DNA from: Pagrus major
Taxonomy: Eukaryota; Chordata; Actinopteri; Spariformes; Sparidae
Length of the DNA stretch: 64,000 bases
Direction of reading: 5' to 3'
NCBI RefSeq assembly: GCF_040436345.1
Contig: NC_133221.1
Location: forward strand, 19,713,165 to 19,777,164
Shown here: in pieces, positions 35,201-45,799 of the stretch
Numbering within the stretch: position 1 is the stretch's first letter
Layout of the letters: each line of letters opens with the position of its first letter
Notes under the pieces: model-generated
Database searches by the model: none
What the model was told of the DNA's origin: nothing
What the model saw: only the letters and a program-made list of their open reading frames with translations
Made by a program: the position numbers and the translations under genes

Positions 35201-37420
35201 ATATACATATAATTCATAAGTAGTGAAAGTATAAAGGATTAAAACCTAAAATAGAGTAGAACAAGACTGAATCTTCGTGATATTAAGATGCTAATATATT
35301 TGCATATGAACAGTAACTTGATCAACTTGTATCTACATTAACGTTCCTTCTTTTACCAGACTCTGTTTCGTTACCAACCTTATAACAGTTCTTACAAAAC
35401 GTACTTTCATTTTTTTTATTAACTTGCACTCTCATTATCTATACCATCAAAGACATTTTGCTTGCAATTACAATTCTTACAGTCACAATGATATACAAAT
35501 GTTCGCATTTTTGTTTTATAGATCCCCTACAGATATGTTTTAAGACATCTGAAAATTCTCTGAATTAAATAAATATTTGGGTCTGATATGTTTTTTCCAT
35601 TACAAAAGTTAAGGTATTTAAAAATATTTTAAGATTCTTAAAATGACATCTACCTCACCCCATTGATAAAAAAGAAACATAAAATAAATAGAGAATAAAA
35701 AATACAGAATCTATGAATATGCAAATATTTGTCCATTTCTAAAGTTTAACTGCTGGACGTGAGATGTCTCCTACTTCCCTGTAGAGCCCATTCTCAGTGT
35801 CTGTGCACTGGAGGTTTCAAGTTTCCATATTTCACTTGTAAGTATGTGTAAGTTACATACTGGATCAGGACTGGCTTCCAAGCTAGTTGTGGTGACACAA
35901 AGTCAGTTATAAGATGCCTATTAACATTAATAAGACTATATTAGTATTAATAATAGCATATTGAACATGTTTATTGTAAGTTTTTAAGACATGAGCACTT
36001 ATAAGAAAAATTGTGATTCCCAGGAATCTTGAATTATATCGCATTTGCAATATCTATCAAAATAATCAAAATATGATTTTGTTTTCACCATATCGAGCCC
36101 TAGACCTAATAAAGCCAGCCTAATTAGCACTTACCTGTTGCCAAAAACCTTAAAGTGACCATCAGTTGCTTACCTTGAGAGATGCAGTCCTTGTAATTGG
36201 TATTTTGACGCCTCATAGGTGGTGTCACCTCTTCCAACAGCCTGCTGTAACGACAAAATGAAAAACGATAGATAGATAAAGATATTTCATGTTTGAACAT
36301 GTCTTGCCACTTTTAAACACAATACTACAAGGTGTGTCTCTAGATTACGATAGATATCCACTTCAGTCTCCATTTTGAGGTCACTTGAAGTCAACTCTTT
36401 GACCTGTCATGTTTGGGCAACTGTTTTGTTTGGATTTGTTTGAACAGTCTGCCAGGGGCTGAAGGTGAGACAAACTTTCCCCCTTCAACACATGAATGTG
36501 AAAACAGCCTTTCTACCTCAAACTCTGCACACACTTCATCCTGCACAGGTCAAACATTCAAGAGACGTAGCATTAAAGGGGCACTATGTAGTTTTGTAGA
36601 AGGAATTCAAACTGAGAATTTTAACATTCACAATATGAATAAGGCAATAATACATAACTGAATAAACAAGCTGTTCTCAGAGGAAAATAAGGCCCCCAGA
36701 ACGCTGTTTGAAGCTAGAAAGAAAGAAAAAAACACAAGGATGTACTAGTTTATGGAGTAACTGCAAGGAAACTGTGATTCTTTAGTGTTGTTATGGAGGT
36801 AGTTTGTAAAATTGTGCATAAAATCCACATTATTATAAAATCAAATATCTAAATAAATGTTGGAATATAAATATTGCTTTTGGATGTTACTAATTTCACC
36901 TTTACTAAACTCATGCATTCGTACCTCTACAGTCAGGCCTGCTGAGTCACACATCACATCTTCTCCTGGTCCAAACACCACAGTCCTGTACACACTCAAC
37001 TCTAAACATGAGAATTTAACTACAGAACAGCCTTCGTTGGACCGCACCACGGCACCTGCAGGGAAACTAATCGAGACAGCTCAGCTCAACGAGACAACTG
37101 CAGAGTTTTCCACAACTAAATCACCTCACACACAGATGGAGACTCACAGTTTCAATCTCAACACTGATGAGCCGTCGAAGAGTCAAAGTGGAAATGTGTC
37201 TTCCGACAACATTACTTCCATTAATACAACTGACACAAGCTTGTTTGATTTTCTAAATGAAACCACAGATGCTTCCTCAGAGCGAGGTTTCAGTGAGTCA
37301 TCAGAAGCATCTTTCCTCACAACGGATCCACCTGAACACGAGTATCAACAATTCAACACAACGGATAAGAATAAAGACCAGCTGAAGCAGAGGAGACTGA
37401 AGTGGATGTGGGAGGACTAG
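32229..37420 (+). CDS. ciroz: Secreted ZP-N-domain protein, CIROZ (C1orf127) orthologue
   Basis: Exons: 32229-32260, 32339-32421, 32499-32600, 32688-32812, 32901-33044, 33140-33178, 33329-33466, 33557-33641, 34467-34663, 34769-34886, 36456-36548, 36933-37420. The joined frame is 1644 nt, 547 aa, all GT-AG. Residues 1 to about 23 (MDQIRFGILLIVLQGLVLRN) form a signal peptide. Cys-containing beta-rich sequence follows (GDVACFTEYMEMWIH; TACGFSLHKD; SYTGCFVQQQ; CPMVPVLPSREQIQCDPDYI), in keeping with ZP-N modules. The last exon is Thr/Ser-rich with eight N-glycosylation sequons (PNTTV, ENLTT, LNETT and others). It ends LKQRRLKWMWED with no transmembrane or GPI signal. C1orf127 adjoins TARDBP in human with the same relative strand. 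The human gene is linked to the left-right organiser; a laterality role here is inferred. AATAAA lies at 37431-37436. Exon 11 has two possible acceptors; 36456 is chosen because it alone keeps frame. Confidence 0.75.
33922..34136. mobile_element. MITE family B copy 4 (ciroz intron 8), right end lost
   Basis: Starts TTTAAAGGGGCACTATGTAG, the same 20-base end as copy 1, and includes GCTAGAAAGGTGGCGGGGTC and AAAGAGAGTTTGTTTATTTA. It runs into unrelated AT-rich sequence near ATATTTCTCTTGTGATTATC. Confidence 0.8.
34900..36440 (+). other. Large ciroz intron 10
   Basis: No coding exon is seen in 1.57 kb between exons 34769-34886 and 36456-36548. The sequence is AT-rich with a (GATA)n patch near 36265. 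A MITE-like end (TTTCACCATATCGAGCCCTA) lies near 36085-36104, similar to the CGATAT-bounded element at 27905. Confidence 0.5.
36573..36725. mobile_element. MITE family B copy 5, truncated (ciroz intron 11)
   Basis: Starts TTAAAGGGGCACTATGTAGT only 24 bases downstream of the exon 11 donor (GTCAAA at 36549). Includes CATAACTGAATAAACAAGCT and CCCCCAGAACGCTG, ending at GAAGCTAGAAAG. Confidence 0.8.
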
Positions 37421-37439
37421 AAAGCTGACAAATAAATGC

Positions 37440-40030
37440 AAAATACTTGATAATTAAATGTAATTTTCTTTGTTTTGTGTTTTAAAAGTCACACTAGACT
37501 TCAAATGCAGTTTCAGTGTAGTGACAACACTTGCTCTAAGGCCTTTTGATTCACTTCTTTTGGTGTCACGTGTTGCATCTATGTCTGTTTGCAGTCTTTA
37601 AAGGTGTTGCTGTGGGCAGTCAGCGCTGTGAAGGTTGATTATACAAGCAGAAATACAGCCAGACCTCTGCCAGCCGGTGCCTCGGGGCAGACATTATCCA
37701 GACACAGACGAGGCAGGCGTTAAATAAACACGTCTCTATCCGAGCGGCACAACAGGCTGACGTAGAGAAGAGCCTGCAGTTGTTACAGCCGATGCCACCT
37801 TCCGAGAAACCTGAGTTTCAGTGACTGTCTGCTTGTCAGTGATGCATTTTAAGAGTTTTATGCTTCTAAGGTGGAGATTGAGGCTTAACAAATGCATTTT
37901 TTTCTTCTTCTGTTTAAAACATAAATTCATTTTCTGACTCTAAACCTTATTGGAGCTGTTGTGGTGCCACTTTACTGCAGTATACTGAACCAGCAAGAGA
38001 GGGCACTATTGAATGTGTTTTCAGCAAACCCTCGAGATGGGTCGGCAGCCTGTCTGCAGATGCTCTTGTCCGAATTAACCACTCTTACACATTTTTGCAG
38101 TAGTAGCAATTTTTTGTTTTTTTGTTTTATTAGCTTTTTATTGTTTTGTTTTTTGTTATAGTTTGTCATGTGAGCTATATGTGATCAGAAACTGCCACAG
38201 AGCAATGCAACATTTGCCAGAAAGAGAAGTTTGGGCCAGTATAGTTAATTAACTTCTTGAAAAATGAACTCCTTAACTGTACTCCATATAGAATCACAGA
38301 TACGACTCAAATCTTTTTGACTAAAAATGACTGAAGATGTTTCACTTTTGTCCCCCCCCCACCCCCCTTTTTTTTCACCTCTGTTATTGTGACCTCCTGG
38401 TATGCACCAAAGCGTCTGTAAATGATAACAGTGCAGTGTTACGCAGTTACATGCATCATATACAATGGGCTGTGGGGCAGAAAATCTAAACTTCCTTGTG
38501 CCTTTGGTCCCCATCTGCTCAGTGAACTTATGAGCAGGAAATGGAATAAGTGGTGCAAAAAGCACGCCAACATCCCCGGCTCTTTCATGTGGCCTCTGTC
38601 GGTCATTACCCTATCTGTACCGACTGTTAACTGTCTTTACAAAGTTAAAAATCCCTTTCATGTTTCACTGTTTCTTTTTTGTTTTAATTTCAGTCAGAGC
38701 ATATGGTTTGCACATCTGGGAGATGCTAAGCATGGTGGCACCCAACCCCCCCTACACCCCCACCCCCACACACACTGCTTCTGTGAAGTGATCCATATAT
38801 GGTCTTCATTGTTATTGCTCATAATCACTCATGATTATTATAAACAAGTCCTGTCTTGATTGGCCGCTTTGAGTTTGCTGTGAAAAGATGCTCAATAATG
38901 TGGACTTCCAGGATTTCAAACAAACACAAGAGCTTTGGAGAAATGCTCTGAATCATATGAGAAGTATTTTTCTTAACTGCCACCTGCAACTGAATTTCCC
39001 ACCTGTGACTAATCCCTGTCCCCTGACAAGCCCGGTTGGGTGAGGTTGACATCATCTTTTGAAACAAGGAACCATCTGCGGAGACATTTACTGTAAGTTC
39101 TTGCGGGGACGCCTGATTAGATCTCCCTGCAGAAACCACCGTGATGCTGCAAAAATGAAACATTTCTAGTTTTTGTTCAGTGTTGAAGCGGTCAGAAAAC
39201 AAGGCCTGGTGACAATCTGAGCAGCTTAGTGCCATGTGACCACAAACAAGCAATCAGATCAGATCAGGAAATTTGATAAGTGCATCTCATCTCAACTCGT
39301 CTGAGAATAACCACATTTGATCCAATGTAATAGAAGGAGAGTGTCATTAACTGACTGGCGATTTAATGACACCGAAATGAAGTCAAAATTACTATTGTGG
39401 ACAACTTTGGGTCATTAAATGCCACTTCAGCATCCTCTGCTCTCCGGCTCCCGGCTCTAAGCACCATGTTTTGGCGAGGCAGACGGGATTTCATGCCACT
39501 GGAGAGACGCAGGGGAGGAAGAGGGGGAGGGAGGAAGGCTTTGTGTGGCTTTGAGTGGTTTGCTGGGCCTCTTCATCTCGCTCGGCGGGTAATTACAGAA
39601 TCATGGGTCAACCACGCATGTAACCACGGTTGCGTTGCACAGTAGCAGATGTGCTCATGACATTATCCAGCGCCAGAGCAAAAGGTAAATAAAAACAGAT
39701 GCAGCTGGTTGCTACGGACCTTCGCCAAACTTGCGTATACCCCTAATTGTTCCCATGTGGGCCTGCTGAGCTGGAGTAGTAAAAGGGGGCGGGTATGCCC
39801 TGTTTAAGATATGCCCGTGTTTCTCAACGGGAGAAATTTATGAATGGGACAACCAGCCTCTGATGGTGGTTGTGGTGGTGTGTGTTTATATGTGTGTTTA
39901 TGTGTGTGTCTGGCATCCAGTGGAGGGGCAATATCTTCTGTAGAAGTTCGGTTTCCCTCATTCTCTCATCATTTTCTACTTTCCTCTGAGGAGAAAACAC
40001 ACCCCTGTCCTCAAAGCCTTCGCCCCTCTG
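37440..40030. other. Spacer downstream of ciroz
   Basis: No gene seen. Homopolymer C and T tracts at 38352-38376, C-rich (CCCCCAC) patch near 38745-38770, GT-rich tract 39868-39910. Open frames such as 38422-38859 lack coding character. Confidence 0.5.
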
Positions 40031-40035
40031 TCTTA

Positions 40036-40487
40036 AAGGACAATTTCACCCAAAAATGAAAATTCAGTCATGATCTACTCACCTCCATGCCGATGGAAAG
40101 TTGGGTAAAGTTCTGTCGTCCACAAAACATTTCTGGAGCGTCACAACAAAAACAGCGTTGCAGCATTCTCCTAAAAAGCTGAAGTAGATGAAGACTACCT
40201 GAGATCCCAGACTGATTTTAAAAGATGTTATTTACACCCTCTATTAGCAGCTACAGTGAAGATTTCAGTTTAAAAAAGAGTGTAAATAGCAGCATTTTAT
40301 CTCTTTTTCCAATTGTTTTTTAAAAGTCCCGATCTACATCAATTGTTTTGGAGAATGCTGCGATGCTGTTTTGCTGTGAAGCTCCAGAAATGTTTTGTGG
40401 ACTACAAAACTTCACCTAGCTTTCCTTCGACATGCAGGTGAGTAGATAATGACAAAATTAAAATTTTTGGGTGAAATGATCCTTTAA
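40036..40487. mobile_element. Fold-back MITE, family A copy 3
   Basis: The left end AGGACAATTTCACCCAAAAA mirrors the right end TTTTTGGGTGAAATGATCCT. Internal arms TTCTGGAGCGTCACAACAAA and TTTTGCTGTGAAGCTCCAGA are also mirrored. This is the most complete copy and defines the family ends. Confidence 0.85.
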
Positions 40488-40489
40488 AG

Positions 40490-40865
40490 GCCGAATGGTC
40501 TTTATGCTTTCTTTGTCCAACCGTGCTTGGATGTGTGTGCGTGACACTACACAATGTCAGGGAGGTCCCTGGTTGGACCTGAGCCAGGGCTGCTGCAGGC
40601 CAGATGAAAAATTGAGGAAGAGGCTCGATTTCAGTGATATCCTGTCTTTGCTCGGGTGAGATATGGTGTAGTGGCGTGTGATTGTACGTGTGTGTGTGCA
40701 GGTTCACAGGTGCATTTGTTGCAGAGTGTGTGTACGGTTTTGACTCACAGGTTACGGTAAAAGGAGGCCTCAGGTTGGACTTGAAATTCCTGATTTAACG
40801 GCCTTAAGTGATCATTCGATGAACAGTTCAGTGTTGATGTTGCTTCTGTTGAGCTGTATGTGTTT

Positions 40866-40924
<59 letters not shown>

Positions 40925-41050
40925 TTACACTATGAAGCTCGCTGCCAACAGCGCGTGCCTCCTCTCCCTCTCTCATTAACCGCAACTGTCAGATCCTCCA
41001 GATGAGGAGCAATTAAACCAGATAATAAACACTCGCCATCAATTCCTGTT

Positions 41051-41083
<33 letters not shown>

Positions 41084-41920
41084 CGACGAGCTGGGGGCTC
41101 CTCTCCTGCCACCTTAGTGCTAACTAGTACTTGAGTAACACATGAGAGCAGCAAGGGGAGAGTCCTTCATAACACTGAAAAGGCCTCTACCTGCTGCATG
41201 TACAGCAACACCAGGCTCGATAATAAAAAAGGCACAGTGAATGTTAACAATTAGATCCTAATCAGACACAGCTCACAGAGGCTGCTCTTTTATCCCCAGG
41301 CTTCACAGAAAAGGCAAACAAAGCGCTGCAAACTGTCAAGATAAAACACTACTTGGGATTGGTCGTGTCTTAGGGCTTCTTAAAGGGCAGTAATCTTTGC
41401 CGCGCGCTGCTTTCTGAGACGACGTGCTGTAAAGACTCCTGTGTTTGCTCTTGTATTGGAGTGATAAGGCCGCTCCTCATCACGCCTCGCTTCTGACGAG
41501 GCTCATCTCCCCTGGCGATGAGAAGATGGGGCGGTGTTCGTGGGGGCAGAGAGGGCAGCCATGGAGGGTTTTTTTCTTTTACACAGTAGAATAGATTATC
41601 TGGTGATGACAGAAAAAGGGCAAAAAAGAAAGTGCCAAATGAAAGTTGAACTTGAAGCTTTTCTGTTATAAAGAACATCCTGAATTACAAATTACTCTGC
41701 TAATTTATCATTTCACTCCTCTAGCATGTTAGACTTGATTGCCAACACTTTGGTTTAAGATTTAGTCGTGGTTTGCTAGTAACGGTAATGTAGCGACTGG
41801 GAAGCTCAAGTCTTTGTAACTCCACACCGCCATATTTTTATTTATTTTTTTTTTTTACTTTCAAACTTCACAATAGCTGGAAAAATGTCAGCAATGTACT
41901 GTTGGTTAGGGTTATAAAAA
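40490..41920. other. Spacer with microsatellites
   Basis: No gene. Holds the (CA)n tract at 40868-40921 and a (GTT)n run at about 41055-41082. A long minus-strand frame at 41370-41678 shows no family features. Confidence 0.5.
40868..40921. repeat. (CA)n microsatellite, about 27 units
   Basis: Uninterrupted CA dinucleotides from TTTTAACACA to CACACGTCTT. Confidence 0.98.
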
Positions 41921-41923
41921 GAT

Positions 41924-42860
41924 CGTTTTGGCTTACCTTGTTCTGTTGCCACAAACACAGCTGGAAATATAAAAATGTATCCAGTGGTTTCATGATTACA
42001 AATGTTGAAACAGCATCTCAAACAGTGGTCTTTTGCTTGGCAGCAGTCTCGCCTCGCAGTGTAGCCAAATATTTCTGCTTATCTTGCCACTAACACAGCT
42101 GAAAAGGTTGCTGACCACTGGTCTGAAATATCCAGTGGTTTCATGCTTACACATTTTGAAACACCGTCTCAAACAGTGGTCTCATACTTGGCAGGCGTGT
42201 TGCCTAGATGTGCACTCAAAAATATATCATTTTGTTTGCCACTAACACAGCTAGAAAAGATCCCAACGTCTCATTTAAAATATCCAGTGATTTCACACTT
42301 ACAAATGTTGAAATCTCAATCTCAAACAGTAGTCTCTCGTCAAAGATACCCAGTGGTGTCACAGTTACGATTGTCTAAATGCCATCTCGAACAGTGGTCT
42401 CTTGCTCAAAATATCCAGTGGTTTCATGCTTACAAATGCTGAAACACCATCTCAAACAGCGGTATCTCGTCAAAAATATCCAGTGGTTTCACATTTACAA
42501 ATGTTGAAACACAGGTCGGACAGTGGTCTCTCATCAAAAATATTCAGTGTTTTTACGCTTCCAAATGATAACATGCCGTCTTGAACAGTGATCTCTCGTT
42601 AAAAATATCCAATGGTTTAATGCTTACAAATGTTGAAGCACCATGTCAAACAGTGCTCTCTCTCGCTTTCTTGGCTGCTGTCTCACCTAGCTGTGGAGTA
42701 AAATATATCAGCTTTTGTTTGCCACTAACATGGTTGGAAAAGCTCCTGACGTTTCATAAAAAATATCCAGTGATTTCAAACTTACAAAAGTTGAAACAGC
42801 GTCTCGAACAGTGGTCTCTTGCTCGGCAGCTGTCTTGCAGTCATCTCGCCTTGCCACCCC
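41924..42860. repeat. Minisatellite with two alternating period lengths
   Basis: Units begin at the phrase TATCCAGTGGTTTCATGCTT or close variants at 41978, 42129, 42281, 42347, 42412, 42477, 42541, 42606 and 42764. Spacings are 151, 152, 66, 65, 65, 64, 65 and 158 bp. Each short unit carries ACAAATGTTGAAACACC then CTCAAACAGTGGTCTCT. Long units add about 87 bp with TTTGCCACTAACACAGCT. Overlapping open frames across it result from the periodicity and are not treated as genes. Confidence 0.9.
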
Positions 42861-42869
42861 CATTTCCTC

Positions 42870-45480
42870 ATGACAGTCAGCTCTCTCTCTGGGGGCACAA
42901 GAGACTTTATACTGTATTTTTCCACCTAGCAGTACCACACGACCTGTAAACACACTCTGTGAAAAGGTCAAATCTTTTCCTCTTTAATGTGTACTTGTAT
43001 GATAAGTAAAGTTGATGACATTTTGAACCTGCATTTGTTGTATTGCGATGAACTCCAGTTGACCTCAAGCATGAGGCAAATGTGCATGTACAGTCTTGAT
43101 TGTTCAGCTTGTGGAAAAAAAAGGGGCCTGGGATGGTTTTCCACTTAAATTTGAGGGCTGGACCAAGTATTCTTAGGAATTTAAAGACAATACCCTTTCT
43201 TTCAAAGGCTATAAAAACATGTATACAGCTGTACAAGGAGTTTCCTGATCCAAAGGCAAAATATGGTGTCAGATATTCCTATTACAAATCAGGATGGCGT
43301 GGCTTGGAAAGTAATGTAGGAGATGAATCTGCATGCCTGTTCAGAAAAGGCAGAAAAAACTGATCCGATTTCCCTTTCTCCGTGGAAAAATGGACGTGGC
43401 CTCTTGTTTTGAAACCATATTTCCCTCAAAAACACTCTGAAAACTAAACAAAATTGACAGTGCTGGATTTATTGTCTTCAGCTCTTTTGTCTTCGGTGGC
43501 CACTGTTTGCGCCTTTGCCATGGAAACGGCAGGGTTATTTATCTTTACAGCCCTTTTACAATAACGTCCCTTTCCTGACCAAACAACAGAGGAAATATCA
43601 GGTCAAGCCTCTTCCCCCTTCTAATGATCAGGTCAATTCGGCCTCAGTATTTCAGACAGCTCACGCACATTCACATGTCTGCTCACACACAGCCGCGCTA
43701 TTGATGAGAAACGTTCAGTTTATGAATAAGATTTCCGTCTTGTCGCTGTGTGTTTTTTTTTTAGACTTGTTTTATAATGGTAAAGGAAAAGGGAGGTGAT
43801 GGTTTTCTATTTATGCTCTGGATGTAGGAAGGCTCAAGGCAGAAACACTAGATGGAGACAGAGAAAACTGACTCCCAGGTTGTATTTCAGACATCAGGTC
43901 TGAGAATGCAGTTCACAGACGAATACGCTCACAAAGAAAGCATTGAAGGTATTGTCTCTGTTTCGATAAACGTGCAACATGCGTATTGTGTTAAGCATTA
44001 AGGTGACTCATCTTGTGCAGAAATTTGGAGATCTTAATACATTTTATTTGCTCTGAGTGCTGTATTTTTCCTCTTCACAGGATAAATCTAATAATACAAT
44101 TTTCGCACATAAAATGTGCTCTGTGCAGTCATCTGCAAATGTCTTGCAAATCCTTGTGACTTGTGTATACTCCAGTATACTCTAGCTGTCGGGTGCTGTC
44201 CCCTTCTTAGCATGGGGGACGACGAGCAATTACTCCTTTTAAGGAGCTGTTCTCATGGAAGTTGCCTAGAGTCTATGCAGACTGCTTTCCTCAATCCACA
44301 TAAACAGTGCAGATAATAGAAGAAACTGACAATTCAGATGAGGTGGAATAGGCATAAAAGCATGAGGTGCGTAGAAAGTGCATGTCACAATTAAATTACT
44401 TAATGGGTGAAAGTCCCACGATAGATCACATGTAATTTACATCAAGAGTCACTGTAATAAAGACTTTGTAAAACTTACATTGAAATTCAATTAGAGTGTT
44501 GAATGCATAACCAAAGCCGTGAAAAATGAACTCATTGGGGGTCCCTTTTCATTACTGCCCTGAGGCAAAAGAGACCATTAATTTAATACATTCCATGTTT
44601 TTTCACATGAGCATTTTTAAGTTAGTGCACATTTCCGTCCTAATGTATCTAATACAAAGAGAGAGCCTGCCAAAGACTGCATTATACAAGCAGCAAAGAA
44701 CCCCCCACCCCACCAACCCCCCCTCCAGTTGTTACCTTGAGTAGTCCAAGACCACTTTCAATCAGTCAAGCTTGAAAAACGACCCGGCCCTAAAAAAACA
44801 AAACAACAAAAGAAGAAATTATGATATTGTTTTATTGATTCATAGTGCGGTGAATATTCCTGTACTGCAGGTGCCGCCCCTGGCAGAGAGGCAGTGGCGC
44901 TGACTTTGACTGTAAACAGTTAAACGGCACGTCTTAATTAAGATATTACTGTTTTATCTCAGAGCAGTGGATCTGCACCTTTCAGTCAACCACAAAGTCA
45001 AAACAAAACAGGGACCCCTTCAGATGTTCCACCCTTAAGAGGAGAGCTAATTAAAAGACTATTTCATTAACTGTTCCAGCTTGGTAAATATAAGTTTACT
45101 AGGGGTCAATAGACTTTACAACACATAATGATTTGGAATATAATTACCGTGTAAAGGGAGCCATGAAAATACCTTCAAAATAAAGCAAAGTTGTTTGTCG
45201 GCCCGACAATGACCCACCGTGTCAGTCTTGGTTAACAGAGTTCAGAGGGCAGGTCATGTTAGCTGCGATCAGCTTGATGCACCAGCAGTTTATCAACCTC
45301 CTCTCCACCTTCATACAGTACACACGGCTGCCGTTTGGTGAGTGCCTGGGGAGCCACAATAAACCACAGGCGCCGGTACTTTTGTTCAGTCTTGTTGCAA
45401 AACAGGTGAGGTAATTACAAGCTAGTTAATATTATCTATAGTATTGTTGTTCTGCCAAGACAAAACACTAAAAAAAACCC
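42870..45480. other. Spacer, presumed casz1 upstream flank (part 1)
   Basis: No gene recognised. C-rich stretch (CCCCCCACCCCACC) at about 44700-44725. Open frames such as 42907-43236 (minus) lack conserved motifs. Confidence 0.45.
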
Positions 45481-45797
45481 AAAGGGGCTCTCTGTAGTTT
45501 TGTTGAAGAAATTCAAATTATTTTAATATTTACAATATCAAAGAAATAATAATACAAAGTTAGAAATAAGTTTTTTGTCATAACACGCTGTATCAGAGGA
45601 AAATTAGGTCCACAGAACAGAAAGGTGGCGGGGTCTGCCAAAAATAAACCATGTAAAACAGTATGAAATTGTGTTGTCCTTTAAGGTCAGTTTGTTTATT
45701 CAGTCATGAGAATGAAGAGAGTTTGTTTAATTAGTTTGTTTAGTCATTAAAAAAGATCTTTCTCTTCTGATTAAAATATCTTCCCCAAACTACATAG
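45481..45797. mobile_element. MITE family B copy 6
   Basis: Left end AAAGGGGCTCTCTGTAGTTT, internal AGAAAGGTGGCGGGGTCTGC and GTCCTTTAAGGTCAGTTTGT, right end CCCAAACTACATAG. Nearly full length. Confidence 0.85.
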
Positions 45798-45799
45798 AA

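Noticed and set aside
36857-36932. Upstream extension of the last ciroz exon to an ATG at 36857
   Set aside because: The open frame runs through intron sequence ending CCTCTACAG; the acceptor at 36932 and phase with exon 11 show that the exon begins at 36933.
38422-38859. 145-codon plus-strand frame after ciroz
   Set aside because: Composition follows local repeats and C-rich tracts; no domain, and it lies beyond the ciroz polyadenylation signal.
41924-42860. Possible CRISPR-like regular array
   Set aside because: Units are contiguous and diverged with no short repeat/unique spacer structure, and the genome is vertebrate.
42033-42949. Chain of overlapping plus-strand frames repeating KYPVVSHLQMLK-like text
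   Set aside because: They are translations of the minisatellite units; the repetition is the DNA period, not a protein repeat.
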